DNA of 64,000 nt, from assembly GCF_900091445.1 (NCBI RefSeq), contig NZ_LT607733.1:5669001-5733000 (forward strand). Direction: 5' to 3'. The notes under the pieces were generated by a model that was given only the letters and a program-made list of their open reading frames with translations, was not told where the DNA came from and searched no databases. The stretch comes from Micromonospora echinofusca (GTDB lineage: Bacteria > Actinomycetota > Actinomycetes > Mycobacteriales > Micromonosporaceae). This document shows positions 34,936 through 43,076 of the stretch, piece after piece (the stretch's first letter is position 1; each line of letters begins with the position of its first letter). Made by a program: the position numbers and the translations under genes.

Positions 34936-35771
34936 TCGCCACTTCTCGGCGGGTCGGCAACCGCCGGTCGGTTTGCCGTAGATCCGCTTCCCGTTCGGGC
35001 CCACGTAGCAATGCTCGAGTTGGTCCTCGGCCTGGAACAGCGGGCGCCTGTCGATCTCCACATTCTTGGCGTCGTAGCTGACCAGTTCAGGGGTGCTGCC
35101 GGCCTTTAGTCTGGCGTCGCTGGTCATCAGGCCAAACGCGCCTTCGGAGAGCCGGGCCGCGGTGGCGTGGCCGTCGCCGTGGTCGAGTACGAGCCGGTGG
35201 ACACGTCGCTGATCCGGCCGCTGACGCTGACGTCACCGCCGTCGGACTCGGTGGAGGTCAGCAGCAGTCGCTGCACCGGCCCGGGCAGCCACTCACCGTG
35301 CGGCCACGCTCAGTGGCGCCCCCGCCGGACTCCCGGCCCGTGCCCGGCGACTTGACGTCGCAGGTGGCGTAGCCGACGTCGTTCATGAACAACACCAACG
35401 CGGTCACCCCGCTCCATGGCCACCGCCAAGTCGGCCAGGGACACCGGTACGGGCCGCTTTCCCGGGTCCTACCGGGCCTGCCGTTGCGGGGAGTTCCACC
35501 GCAGGCACCGCTCGGCCGCATCCCGCAGCGTCGGCGACAACTCACCCGATCCCATGGCCAACACCTGCACGGCCGGTCGGTCCGGCCGCTGCCACACCAC
35601 CGCCGCGACACCGGACGCCACGGCCAGCAGCACCACCCCCGCCACGGCGGCTCGCAGTCGTGCCGTACGAGCCGGGCGCGGGCGCACAGAACCAAGGATC
35701 CGAGCCCGCATCGCGTGCCCCGCCTCCGGCGGCAGGTCCCGCTCCGCGGGCAGGTCGAGAATGTCGTTCAC
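34930..35771 (-). pseudogene. Frameshifted partner gene of the ECF sigma factor, cut by the IS5 element
   Basis: The first 100 codons (MNDILDLPAERDLPPEAGH, a membrane segment LRAAVAGVVLLAVASG near residue 45) overlap the sigma stop by 4 bp, as partner genes do. The frame then breaks. Later stretches in other frames read LLLTSTESDGGDVSVSGRIS and, at 34930-35127, MTSDARLKAGSTPELVSYD ... GPNGKRIYGKPTGGC, which look like the same protein's extracytoplasmic part. At least two frameshifts are needed to join them. The final stop codon comes from the IS5 terminus. Confidence 0.65.
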
Positions 35772-36349
35772 CGCGTCCCCTCCTGAATCTCCTCGGGCAA
35801 CAGCCGCGCCAGGCGGCTGCGCGCCCGACTCACCCGGGACCGCACCGCCACCTCACTGATGCCCAACACCGCTGCCGCGTCCGGGTACGACACGCCGGAC
35901 CACAGGCACAACGCGACCGCCTCCCGCTCCGCCGGCGACAAATGGCGGACCACCGAGAGGACCTCGGCCATCCGCCGCTCGTCATCGAGCCGCGCGGCCA
36001 CCTCGTCGGCGAGATCACCACCGGCGTACCGCTCCGCAGGTAGACGCCGGAGCAGCGCCAGCCACCGGCGCGCCGACCGCCACTCGGAGCGGACCTCGTT
36101 GGTGGCGACGACCAGCAGCCACGGCAGCGCCGAGCCGTCCACCAGCCGGGCGTCGCGACGGCGACGCCACGCGACGAGGAACGTCGCCTGGGTGACGTCC
36201 TCGGCCGTCGACCACGACCCGGTCAACCGGAACGCGTGGTTGTAGACCGGACGGGAGTACCGGTCGAAGAGCCGACCAAACGCCGACTCGTCACCGGCGG
36301 CGATCGAGGACCACAGTTCCTCGTCCGACGGCCGTACCTGATGCCTCAC
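35768..36349 (-). CDS. ECF-family RNA polymerase sigma factor
   Basis: 193 residues with a region 2 (LFDRYSRPVYNHAFRLTGSW, AEDVTQATFLVAWRR) and a region 4 helix-turn-helix (YPDAAAVLGISEVAVRSRVSRARSRLARLL). It should direct RNA polymerase to a small regulon. Its co-transcribed partner is decayed, so control of this sigma factor may be lost. The gene is divergent from a second ECF gene 184 bp away. Confidence 0.92.
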   Translation of the reverse strand: MRHQVRPSDEELWSSIAAGDESAFGRLFDRYSRPVYNHAFRLTGSWSTAEDVTQATFLVAWRRRRDARLVDGSALPWLLVVATNEVRSEWRSARRWLALLRRLPAERYAGGDLADEVAARLDDERRMAEVLSVVRHLSPAEREAVALCLWSGVSYPDAAAVLGISEVAVRSRVSRARSRLARLLPEEIQEGTR

Positions 36350-36533
36350 ACCACACTATGACCGCCCACGCCGACTCTGTTGCAGGTCGCGGCGCACCTC
36401 TCGACGAGTACGTGGATCCAAATCTTCGATGCGCGGATGGATGGCGAGGGCAGGGTAGCGCTATCGGGTGATTCGTTCGTTGCTGGGTGTGACGTTGTGA
36501 CTGGTGCCGGACATAAGCACGGTAGGAGGTGCC

Positions 36534-37082
36534 ATGGACGTCGCGGAGAAGCAGTTCACCGAGTTGTTCGAGCGCCATCACGGGGACGTGTGGCGGTACG
36601 TGGCTCGGCGGATCGGCGGATCGGACGTCGGTGATGTTGTTGCCGAGGTCTTTCTGGTCGCGTGGCGACGTCTGGGTGATGTCCCGGCCGGGTCGGCGTT
36701 GCCGTGGCTGTACGGGGTGGCTCGGCTGGTGCTGTCGAACGCGACCAGGGGCCAACGGCGGTGGCAGGAGTTGGCGCTGCGGGTCGCGGCGGAGCCGGAC
36801 GGGTCGGTGACCGTGGATCACGCGGACGAGGTCGTCAGCCAGCGTGACGTCGCGGTGGCGTTCGGGCGGTTGTCCGCCGCGGACCAGGAGGTGTTGCGGC
36901 TGGTGGCCTGGGAGCGGCTGAGTGTCGCTGAGGCTGCCGTCGTGCTCGGCCAGTCGCGGGCGACGTGTGCGATGCGGCTGATGCGGGCCCGCCGCCGGTT
37001 GCGGACACAGCTGGGCATGGTCGGTGACGGAGCGCAGCAGGCGCGGCGGGCGACGCCGTTGATGTCGAATCGGGGTGCATGA
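36534..37082 (+). CDS. ECF-family RNA polymerase sigma factor
   Basis: 182 residues: region 2 FERHHGDVWRYVARRIGG and VVAEVFLVAWRRL, region 4 ERLSVAEAAVVLGQSRATCAMRLMRARRRL. The start is the ATG at 36534, 5 bp after a strong AGGAGG, rather than an in-frame codon 30 bp upstream. It starts an operon with the CU044_5270-type gene that follows at once. Confidence 0.92.
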   Translation: MDVAEKQFTELFERHHGDVWRYVARRIGGSDVGDVVAEVFLVAWRRLGDVPAGSALPWLYGVARLVLSNATRGQRRWQELALRVAAEPDGSVTVDHADEVVSQRDVAVAFGRLSAADQEVLRLVAWERLSVAEAAVVLGQSRATCAMRLMRARRRLRTQLGMVGDGAQQARRATPLMSNRGA

Positions 37083-37083
37083 G

Positions 37084-38121
37084 ATGAAGGCTGTCAATGA
37101 GGTGCGCCAGCTGCTGGGCGGTCTGGATCCGGCACGAGATGTCCATCCTGCAGACGAGAACCGCCGTGTGCGGGACCTGTCGCGCATTCTCGCCTCTGAC
37201 CGGGTCGCGGTCAGTGGGAGGCGAGGGGTTCCCCGGCGTCGTCTGGTGTTGGCGGCGGCCGGCACGGCGGTCCTGGCGGTGGCGGCTGGCGGGGTGGCGC
37301 TGGAGACGTTTCGGCAGCCGCAGCCCGCGTTCGCGGCGACGCCTGCGATCCTGAGCTACGGTCCGCCCGCGAGCGCGGAGCCAGCCAGCACGAGGTTGCG
37401 ACAGCTCGCCGCCTCGGCAGCGGCGCAGCCGGCGCCGCAGCGGCCAGCGGGAACGGTGGAGCACCTCGAGTCCGCGAACTGGTTCCTGAACTCGTCGATA
37501 TCGGGCGGTCGGACGACGTCTGCGGTGGTGCCGCAGCAATGGCGGTCCTGGCGGACCGACAACGACGCTGGGCGGATGGTCAAGAGGGACCTGCCGCCGA
37601 CGTTCCGCACAGCTGTCGACCGGCGGGAGTGGCAGCGGCGGGGTGGCCGCGTCGACTCCGTCCAAGAGGTACGCGACTCCGCCGCCGGTGACTTCTACAC
37701 CCCCTTCCAGGGGCCGGTCCCGACTGAGGCCGAGACTCTACGACAGTGGCTGACGGCGGGCGCGGGCGCGCCTGAGGCCCCCGTGCAGTACCTGGAAGAT
37801 GTCGCCGAGCTTGCCGGTGTGCGGCTGTTGAACCCGGCGCAACGCGCGGCGGTGCTCATGCTGTTGGCCGATCTACCGGGGATCACGGCTGCCGGAACGG
37901 TCACCGATCGAGCCGGGCGTCACGGGGAGGCGTTTTCGATCGTCTCCGATGCCCATGGCTTGCCTGCCCAGTACACCGTGATCGTCGATCCCGGTACCGG
38001 CGCGCTGCTGGGGTATGAGGAGATGCTGACCACGACGGCGGGAAAGTTGAACGTCGTGATTCCTGCGGTCATCAGCTATCGGTCTTACCTGATCGCCGAG
38101 TACGCCCCCATGCCGCGTTGA
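37084..38121 (+). CDS. CU044_5270-family sigma-associated membrane protein
   Basis: 345 residues with an N-terminal cytoplasmic segment, one membrane helix (RRLVLAAAGTAVLAVAAGGVAL, about 54-75) and a large outer domain that includes LADLPGITAAGTVTDRAGR and the late GTGALLGYEEML, as in CU044_5270-type proteins encoded after actinobacterial ECF genes. Such proteins are thought to tune their sigma factor from the membrane. The gene begins 1 bp after the sigma stop. Confidence 0.82.
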   Translation: MKAVNEVRQLLGGLDPARDVHPADENRRVRDLSRILASDRVAVSGRRGVPRRRLVLAAAGTAVLAVAAGGVALETFRQPQPAFAATPAILSYGPPASAEPASTRLRQLAASAAAQPAPQRPAGTVEHLESANWFLNSSISGGRTTSAVVPQQWRSWRTDNDAGRMVKRDLPPTFRTAVDRREWQRRGGRVDSVQEVRDSAAGDFYTPFQGPVPTEAETLRQWLTAGAGAPEAPVQYLEDVAELAGVRLLNPAQRAAVLMLLADLPGITAAGTVTDRAGRHGEAFSIVSDAHGLPAQYTVIVDPGTGALLGYEEMLTTTAGKLNVVIPAVISYRSYLIAEYAPMPR

Positions 38122-38212
38122 CGTCCTCGGCCGTCGACCAGGACTCGGTCAACCTCATCGTCCACGTCCATCACGCAAGGTTAGGACGCATCACTCGGCG
38201 AAACGGTTCTCT
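38120..38212 (-). pseudogene. Chimeric scar of two ECF sigma genes
   Basis: Bases 38120-38154 match 36194-36228 (region 2 of the leftward sigma gene) at 33 of 35 positions. Bases 38158-38212 are identical to 57187-57241, the start and upstream region of another sigma gene. On the minus strand the scar reads MDVDDE and then runs out of frame. It looks like the joined ends of sigma genes after a deletion or recombination. Confidence 0.6.
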
Positions 38213-38213
38213 C

Positions 38214-38459
38214 CAACGCGCCACACGCACCGCGGACACCGATGACGGTCTCCGTTCTCTACGCTGCTCCCATGGCAGCGTGTCCCGAGCTGACCAGGCC
38301 GCTCCCCCACGCGGGGTCCGGTCACGGTCTCTCCGGGGCAACCCCGGGGACGCGATACTCACCTCGGCACCACACCACAGGTGCGTCGGCACGCTCCGCG
38401 AGCCTGTGCACCCGCACGACCGGGCATCGTCGGGACACGCTGCCACCACCGGCCCGCTC
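38214..38459 (+). ncRNA. Candidate structured leader (msr-msd-like) of the reverse transcriptase
   Basis: Within 250 bp before the RT start I find four perfect hairpins: ACGCTGC/GCAGCGT (38261-38281, 7-base loop), CCCC/GGGG (38305-38316), CCGGGG/CCCCGG (38333-38347, 3-base loop) and GCACC/GGTGC (38367-38384). ACGCACC at 38225 can also pair with GGTGCGT at 38380. Retrons encode their template RNA just upstream of the RT gene, so this is the place to expect it. High GC makes chance hairpins common, and no branching guanosine can be fixed. Confidence 0.35.
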
Positions 38460-39773
38460 GTGACCACCCTTCACGCCCTCGCCACCGCGCTCGCCGACGC
38501 GTTCCTCGCCGGCGACGACTGGCGCCGCGCCGATCTCGTCGACCAGGGTGGGCTCGTCCTCGGGGTCCGGCGGCGATGGCTGTGGCCGGTCGCCGACGCG
38601 GTGCAGGTCGCCTACCCGCGCCCACCCACCGACCGGCCACGCGAGCTCGCCGAGTTCCTGAGCACCCTCGATCCGCTCCGCGCGGCAGTCGCCGCATCCC
38701 GCCAGCACCAGCGGCCCATTGTCATCCACACGCGGCCCGTGACGCCGACCCGCACCGTCCGCCGACCCTGGCACACCCCGGCCATCGACACAGTCGGCGA
38801 CCTGGCCGGGATGCTCGACCTGAGCATCGAGCACCTCGACTGGTACGCCGACCGACGGGCCATGAACCGACGCGCCATCGCCCACCGGCTGCATCACTAC
38901 CACTACCGATGGACCGACCGGGGCCGGTTGATCGAGGCACCGAAATCTCGGCTTCGCGCCCTGCAACGCCGGCTGCTCGCCGAGGTCCTCGGGCCGATCC
39001 CGGTCCACCCCGCGGCGCACGGCTTCGTACCCGGTCGCTCCGCGCACACCTTCGCCGCCGCCCACACCGCACAGCCGGTCGTCGTCCGGATCGACCTGCT
39101 CGCCTTCTTCACCCACATCCCCGCCACCCGCGTCTACGGACTGTTCCGCACCGCCGGCTACCCCGAACCCGTCGCCCACACCCTCACCGGACTCTGCACC
39201 ACCCGCACCCCACACCCCGTCCTCCGCCAGGCACCCACCGACCTACCGCAGCGGGCGGCCCGGCTCGCCGCGCTGCGCACCGGCCACCTGCCACAAGGCG
39301 CTCCCACCTCGCCCGCACTGGCCAACCTGTGCGCCTACCGACTCGACCGACGCCTCACCGGCCTCGCCAAGGCCTTCGAGATCACCTACACCCGGTACGC
39401 CGACGACCTCGCCTTCTCCGGCGACCTCACCACCCGCCGCACCCACGACCTGATCGCCGCCGTCACCGACATCGCCCGCGACGAAGGCTTCCAAGTCCAC
39501 CCAACCAAGACCCGCGTCCGCGGCCGAGCCGACCGGCAACTCCTCGCCGGACTCGTCGTCAACCACCACCCCGCCACACCACGCGACGAATACGACCAGC
39601 TCCGCGCCATCCTCCACAACGCCGCCCGCACCGGCCTCGCCTCGCAGAACCGGAACGGCCACCCCGACTTCGCTCAATACCTCATCGGACGAGTTCTCTG
39701 GGTCGGTCATCATCATCCGGCACGCACAGCCAAACTCGCCGCGCTGCTGGCCCACGCTCTTGCGGCACCGTAG
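38460..39773 (+). CDS. Retron-like reverse transcriptase
   Basis: 437-residue RNA-directed DNA polymerase. An N-terminal region of about 130 residues precedes finger and palm motifs: RLIEAPKSRLRALQRRLL, AAHGFVPGRS, VVVRIDLLAFFTHI, LPQGAPTSPALANL and the catalytic TYTRYADDLAFS. The late part EGFQVHPTKTRV and QNRNGHPDFAQYLIGRVLWV is as in myxobacterial-type retron RTs. The retron hallmarks NAxxH and VTG are changed to FAAAH and LAG (in LLAGLVVN). GTG 38460 is chosen because the frame upstream is a scar. It ends about 200 bp from the right att-like repeat. Confidence 0.85.
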   Translation: MTTLHALATALADAFLAGDDWRRADLVDQGGLVLGVRRRWLWPVADAVQVAYPRPPTDRPRELAEFLSTLDPLRAAVAASRQHQRPIVIHTRPVTPTRTVRRPWHTPAIDTVGDLAGMLDLSIEHLDWYADRRAMNRRAIAHRLHHYHYRWTDRGRLIEAPKSRLRALQRRLLAEVLGPIPVHPAAHGFVPGRSAHTFAAAHTAQPVVVRIDLLAFFTHIPATRVYGLFRTAGYPEPVAHTLTGLCTTRTPHPVLRQAPTDLPQRAARLAALRTGHLPQGAPTSPALANLCAYRLDRRLTGLAKAFEITYTRYADDLAFSGDLTTRRTHDLIAAVTDIARDEGFQVHPTKTRVRGRADRQLLAGLVVNHHPATPRDEYDQLRAILHNAARTGLASQNRNGHPDFAQYLIGRVLWVGHHHPARTAKLAALLAHALAAP

Positions 39774-39971
39774 GCTGACGCGGCGCGGCAGCTTCGCCGG
39801 ATCTCGGCAAGGACGCGTTGGACCGACTGAAGCATGTCCTGAGCAGGACTTACGCTTGTTCTGCTGATCTTCGGCAAGCGAGCACAGCAATGCGCGTGTG
39901 CGACCCGCTAACGTGAAGACGGAATAGGAACCCGCAGGTAGTGAGCCTCTGGGTACAGATAGAGCGTCGTC

Positions 39972-40014
39972 TTAGGAAACCGATGCTCTATCCCCTGAGC
40001 TACGAGGGCGCGAG
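39972..40014. repeat. Att-like direct repeat, right copy (orphan tRNA-Arg 5' half)
   Basis: Identical to 31467-31509. It has tRNA-Arg positions 1 to about 38, stops in the anticodon loop, and lacks the 3' half, so it is not a functional tRNA. Similarity continues beyond the tRNA 5' end to about 40079 at a lower level, including the CCCACGTTCACCCACGTC stretch. Confidence 0.75.
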
Positions 40015-40157
40015 TGCCCAGTCTAGCGGCCTGCCGGTTCACCCGGGGTGGCAGGGAGTGGCCCACGTTCACCCACGTCGTCGCCCTGGTCAGGGCCGAC
40101 CGATGACCACACCCCGAGCACACGGACCCCGGCAGCGACCCGGCCCGTTGACCCGCC

Positions 40158-40229
40158 GTGGCATCCGGTGGCACCGGTTGCCCCACGGTGGCATCCGCTC
40201 TCGAGCACACACCGCGCACATCATCGAAG
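40158..40229. repeat. Dispersed intergenic repeat, left copy
   Basis: Contains three GGTGGCAYC-like units and then a 27-bp core at 40203-40229 (GAGCACACACCGCGCACATC and on) that is identical to 62905-62931. The preceding TGGCATCCGCT is also shared. Each copy lies close to an IS end. Function unknown. Confidence 0.6.
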
Positions 40230-40265
40230 GTCCGGGAGTCGGGTCGCGTCCGCGCGAGTGGTGTA

Positions 40266-41602
40266 AGAGACGGCCATCGCGGGATCCGGTCTGATGTTAT
40301 GCGGCGATCGGGGCGGGGTCGGTCTGGTCGGTGACGTGTTGGTCGGTGTCGATCGTGACCATGCGGGCTTTGGCGAGTAGTTCCAGGCCCATGTAGCGGC
40401 GTCCTTCGGTCCACTCGTCGGTTTGCTCGGCCAGGACGGCGCCGACGAGGCGGATGATCGACGGCCGGTTGGGGAAGATCCCGACGACGTCGGTGCGGCG
40501 GCGGATCTCCTTGTTCAACCGCTCCTGCGGATTATTCGACCAGATCTGACGCCAGATCTCGCGCGGGAAACCGGTGAACGCGAGGAGGTCATCCCTGGCG
40601 GCGTCGAGGTGCTCGGCTGCGGCTGGGAACTTCGCCTCGATCGTGGCCACGACCCGCTGGAACTGGGCTCGGACGGCGTCGGCATCCGGCTGGTCGAAGA
40701 TTGTGCGGACGAGGGTGGCGATCCAGGGCTGCGCCGACTTGGGCACCTTGGTCAGCAGGTTGCGCAGGTAGTGGGTCCGGCAGCGCTGCCACGCAGCGCC
40801 GGGCAGGGCCGCGCCGATCGCGGACACCAGGCCGGCGTGGGCGTCGGAGATGACCAGACGCACCCCGGTCAGGCCGCGGGCGGTCAGCGACCGCAGGAAC
40901 GCCAGCCAGCCGGCGCCGTCCTCGTCGGAGGCGACGTCGAGGCCGAGGACTTCGCGTTGGCCGTCGGCGTTGACGCCGACAGCGATCAGCGCGTGGACGT
41001 TGACGGTGCGGCCGTGCTCGCGGACCTTCATCGTCAGCGCGTCCATCCACACGAACGTGTAGTGGCCTGAGTCGAGGGGTCGGTTGCGAAACGCCTCGAC
41101 CTGGGTGTCGAGGTGGGCGGCCATCTCCGAGACCTGCGACTTCGACAGCTGCCGGATCCCGAGCTGCTCGACCAGCTTCTCCACCCGCCGCGTCGACACC
41201 CCCAGCAGATAGGAGGTGGCCACGACCGACACCAGAGCCTGCTCGGCCCGCCGACGGTGGGTCAGCAGCCAGTCCGGAAAGTACGAGCCCTGGCGCAGCT
41301 TGGGGATGGCCAAGTCGATCGTCCCGGCCCGGGTGTCCCACTCCCGAGGCCGGTATCCGTTACGCGAGTTCACCCGCTCGTCGCTGCGCTGCCCGTAACC
41401 GGCACCGCAGATCGCGTCCGCTTCCGCGGACATCAACGCCTGCGCGAACGTTTTGATCATCGCCTGCAACACGTCCGGCGACGCGCCCTCGATCTGCTCG
41501 CGCAGCAGGTCAACAGGGTTCATACTCTCTGATGCGGCCATCGCGTTCTCTCTTCCTTCTCTGACTTGGTCGTCTTGAAGGATCGACGCGATGGCCGTCT
41601 CT
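40266..41602. mobile_element. IS256-family insertion sequence
   Basis: Terminal inverted repeats AGAGACGGCCATCGCG at 40266-40281 and its exact complement at 41587-41602 bound a single transposase gene, 1337 bp in all, normal for IS256. Flanking bases do not show a clean 8-9 bp target duplication, so one side may have been rearranged. Confidence 0.85.
40297..41541 (-). CDS. IS256-family transposase
   Basis: 414-residue DDE transposase of the mutator group. Catalytic acids lie in FVWMDALTMKV, VISDAHAGLVSAIG and NPQERLNKEIRRRTDVVGIF. N-terminal CGAGYGQRSDERVNSRNGYR is typical. The frame is intact and the terminal repeats are present, so the element is probably complete. Confidence 0.95.
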   Translation of the reverse strand: MAASESMNPVDLLREQIEGASPDVLQAMIKTFAQALMSAEADAICGAGYGQRSDERVNSRNGYRPREWDTRAGTIDLAIPKLRQGSYFPDWLLTHRRRAEQALVSVVATSYLLGVSTRRVEKLVEQLGIRQLSKSQVSEMAAHLDTQVEAFRNRPLDSGHYTFVWMDALTMKVREHGRTVNVHALIAVGVNADGQREVLGLDVASDEDGAGWLAFLRSLTARGLTGVRLVISDAHAGLVSAIGAALPGAAWQRCRTHYLRNLLTKVPKSAQPWIATLVRTIFDQPDADAVRAQFQRVVATIEAKFPAAAEHLDAARDDLLAFTGFPREIWRQIWSNNPQERLNKEIRRRTDVVGIFPNRPSIIRLVGAVLAEQTDEWTEGRRYMGLELLAKARMVTIDTDQHVTDQTDPAPIAA

Positions 41603-41671
41603 CATCTACGCAACACGCCCATCACGGGCAAGTCGTACACCACTCCAGCGGACGCAACCGGCGGGGGGAGC

Positions 41672-41815
41672 GGGGTTGGCACCTCGAACGTCAGCCACGA
41701 TCACGGCGGAACACACTTCAGCCATCCCCACTCCCGGCCCAACGGGCACGGCAACCTCAGCCTGCCGCCGTCACCGACAGACACCCCGGACACGATGTGC
41801 GAGTTCGGTGGGCAT
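41672..41815. repeat. Third, diverged copy of the IS110-unit spacer sequence
   Basis: Starts GTTGGCACCTCGAACGTCAG and follows 33167-33310 and 51405-51550 for about 140 bp, with scattered changes; the stretch CAGCCACGATCACGGCGGAA is common to all. No IS110 transposase lies here. It begins about 70 bp after the IS256 end. Confidence 0.7.
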
Positions 41816-41947
41816 CGGCCCTCTTCGACGAGCGCGGAAGAGCGTGCGGTGATGCCCATAAAGGGCGCGCGGCGCCAGCCCTGCCGCAAGGGCTTTCGGC
41901 GGTTCAGTAGCCCCACCGGTGCCGGACGCGGGTTTCGCGTACCGGGA

Positions 41948-42199
41948 TTTCGGGGTGGGGACTTCGGGTTCGTCGCCTACGCCGACACCGACACCGCCCA
42001 GGACGTCCTGGTCCGCGTTGTCGGTGGCGACACCGACCCGGGAGCCCAGACCGCCCCCCTCGCACGCGCCCGCGAGTTGTGGTGGCTCTCCCGCGCCGTA
42101 CGGGCCAAGTACACCGCCATCTCCCGCGCCGTGCCGCTGCTGCTCGCCGGGTACGCCGGCGCCGCCACCACCGCAGCCCTGGCGATCTGGGCCCGGTGA
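41948..42199 (+). pseudogene. Remnant resembling the C-terminus of a Pycsar-effector-like membrane protein
   Basis: The frame reads DFGFVAYADTDTAQDVLVRV, then RARELWWLSRAVRAKYTAIS and a hydrophobic end VPLLLAGYAGAATTAALAIW. A helix with R-A-KY followed by a membrane segment is like the end of Pycsar effector proteins (DUF5706-type). No start codon with a ribosome site is evident and the N-terminal membrane helices are missing. It overlaps the next gene by 4 bp. Family call from pattern only. Confidence 0.4.
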
Positions 42200-42654
42200 C
42201 CACGATGACCGCGACCACCACCCTCGTCGTGCAGGACCCCGTCGACGCCTACGAACTGTTCGCCCACGCCCGCACCGTGCTCAGGCTGCCCCTGGACGGC
42301 CGATGGCACCTGGTCGACCACGGCCGCGTCCACATGCTGCAAACCCTGCCCGGACAGGGCGCACCGGCCCTGGCCAGCGTGCACCTCCCCGTCGACGGCA
42401 GCCGGCACCCCGGCGAGCCCCACGCCGGCATCCCCGGCGGCTACGCCCTGCTCGCCTTCACCACCGACGGCGGCGACACCAACAGGACCCAGCGCCGGCA
42501 CCGCGACCTCGCCGGCCAGGCTAGTGCGTGGCTGACCCACCGACGGCTTCGCTGGACCTGGTCACACGCCGACGGGCCCTTCACGACCAACCACGCCGAT
42601 CTTGCGACCAGGGGCCAAATAGTTGATCTTTTTGGGGGTCTGCGCGGTCCCTGA
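42196..42654 (+). CDS. Hypothetical protein, probably truncated at its C-terminus
   Basis: 152 residues from a GTG overlapping the previous stop (ATG 42205 is an alternative). DPVDAYELFAHARTVLRLPLDGRW and HAGIPGGYALLAFTTDGGD look like genes found on actinomycete conjugative elements, but I know no function. From about 42605 the base composition changes and the last residues (GQIVDLFGGLRGP) seem to come from other DNA, just before the Tn3-type remnant. Confidence 0.5.
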   Translation: MTTMTATTTLVVQDPVDAYELFAHARTVLRLPLDGRWHLVDHGRVHMLQTLPGQGAPALASVHLPVDGSRHPGEPHAGIPGGYALLAFTTDGGDTNRTQRRHRDLAGQASAWLTHRRLRWTWSHADGPFTTNHADLATRGQIVDLFGGLRGP

Positions 42655-42678
42655 TCGCTGCCACGGTGGTTGACCGCT

Positions 42679-42960
42679 GTGAGTCGATCTCCTCTGAGCA
42701 TCGGCGAGCTGGTCGAGCACTGGACCCTTGTCCCTGCTGAGCTGGACCTGGTTGCGTCCAAGCATGGCGAGATACGGCCGGGTTCGCGCTGTTGCGGAGG
42801 TTCTACGACCGGTACGGCCGCTTCCCGCGAGGTTGGGCAGATCTGCGCCCGGAGGCGATGGACTTCGCCTCTCGCCAGGTCAAGGCGGAGCCGGGTTACT
42901 TGGCGTTCTACGGAGACCAGGGCCAGCGGATCCATCACACCCCCAATCGGCTAGATCAAC
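42679..42960 (+). pseudogene. Tn3-family transposase N-terminal remnant (DUF4158 part), frameshifted
   Basis: One frame starts SIGELVEHWTLVPAELDLVA, and after a one-base frameshift near 42780 the next frame continues FALLRRFYDRYGRFPRG, then FASRQVKAEPGYLAFYG. These are the opening segments of Tn3-family TnpA proteins with a DUF4158 domain. Only about 90 of roughly 1000 residues remain. Confidence 0.7.
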
Positions 42961-43038
42961 CCGACAACGCACCCAGAATCCAATCCACGGATTCAGGCTA
43001 AGGTCCGGTCCGGCAGCGGAACAGGGGCGCAGGACCGG

Positions 43039-43070
43039 CGGCAGGGTGGGGCGAGCGCCCCACCCTGCCG
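43039..43070 (-). terminator. Strong hairpin after the protease gene
   Basis: A perfect 14-bp stem (43039-43052 with 43057-43070, arm GGCAGGGTGGGGC) with loop GAGC, starting 6 bp after the stop codon of the leftward protease gene. No T-run, as is usual in these genomes. Confidence 0.75.
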
Positions 43071-43076
43071 TTGAAC

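Larger units (their letters stand above)
39774..40265. other. Non-coding junction with att-like and other repeats
   Basis: About 490 bp with no convincing gene. It holds the tRNA-half repeat at 39972-40014 and a 72-bp repeat at 40158-40229 shared with the far right of the window. Open frames here are translations of the tRNA copy. Confidence 0.6.

Noticed and set aside
38118..38459. N-terminal extension of the reverse transcriptase back to 38118
   Set aside because: This frame overlaps the sigma-gene scar and the end of the previous gene, and reads as unrelated low-complexity residues; GTG 38460 starts the conserved part.
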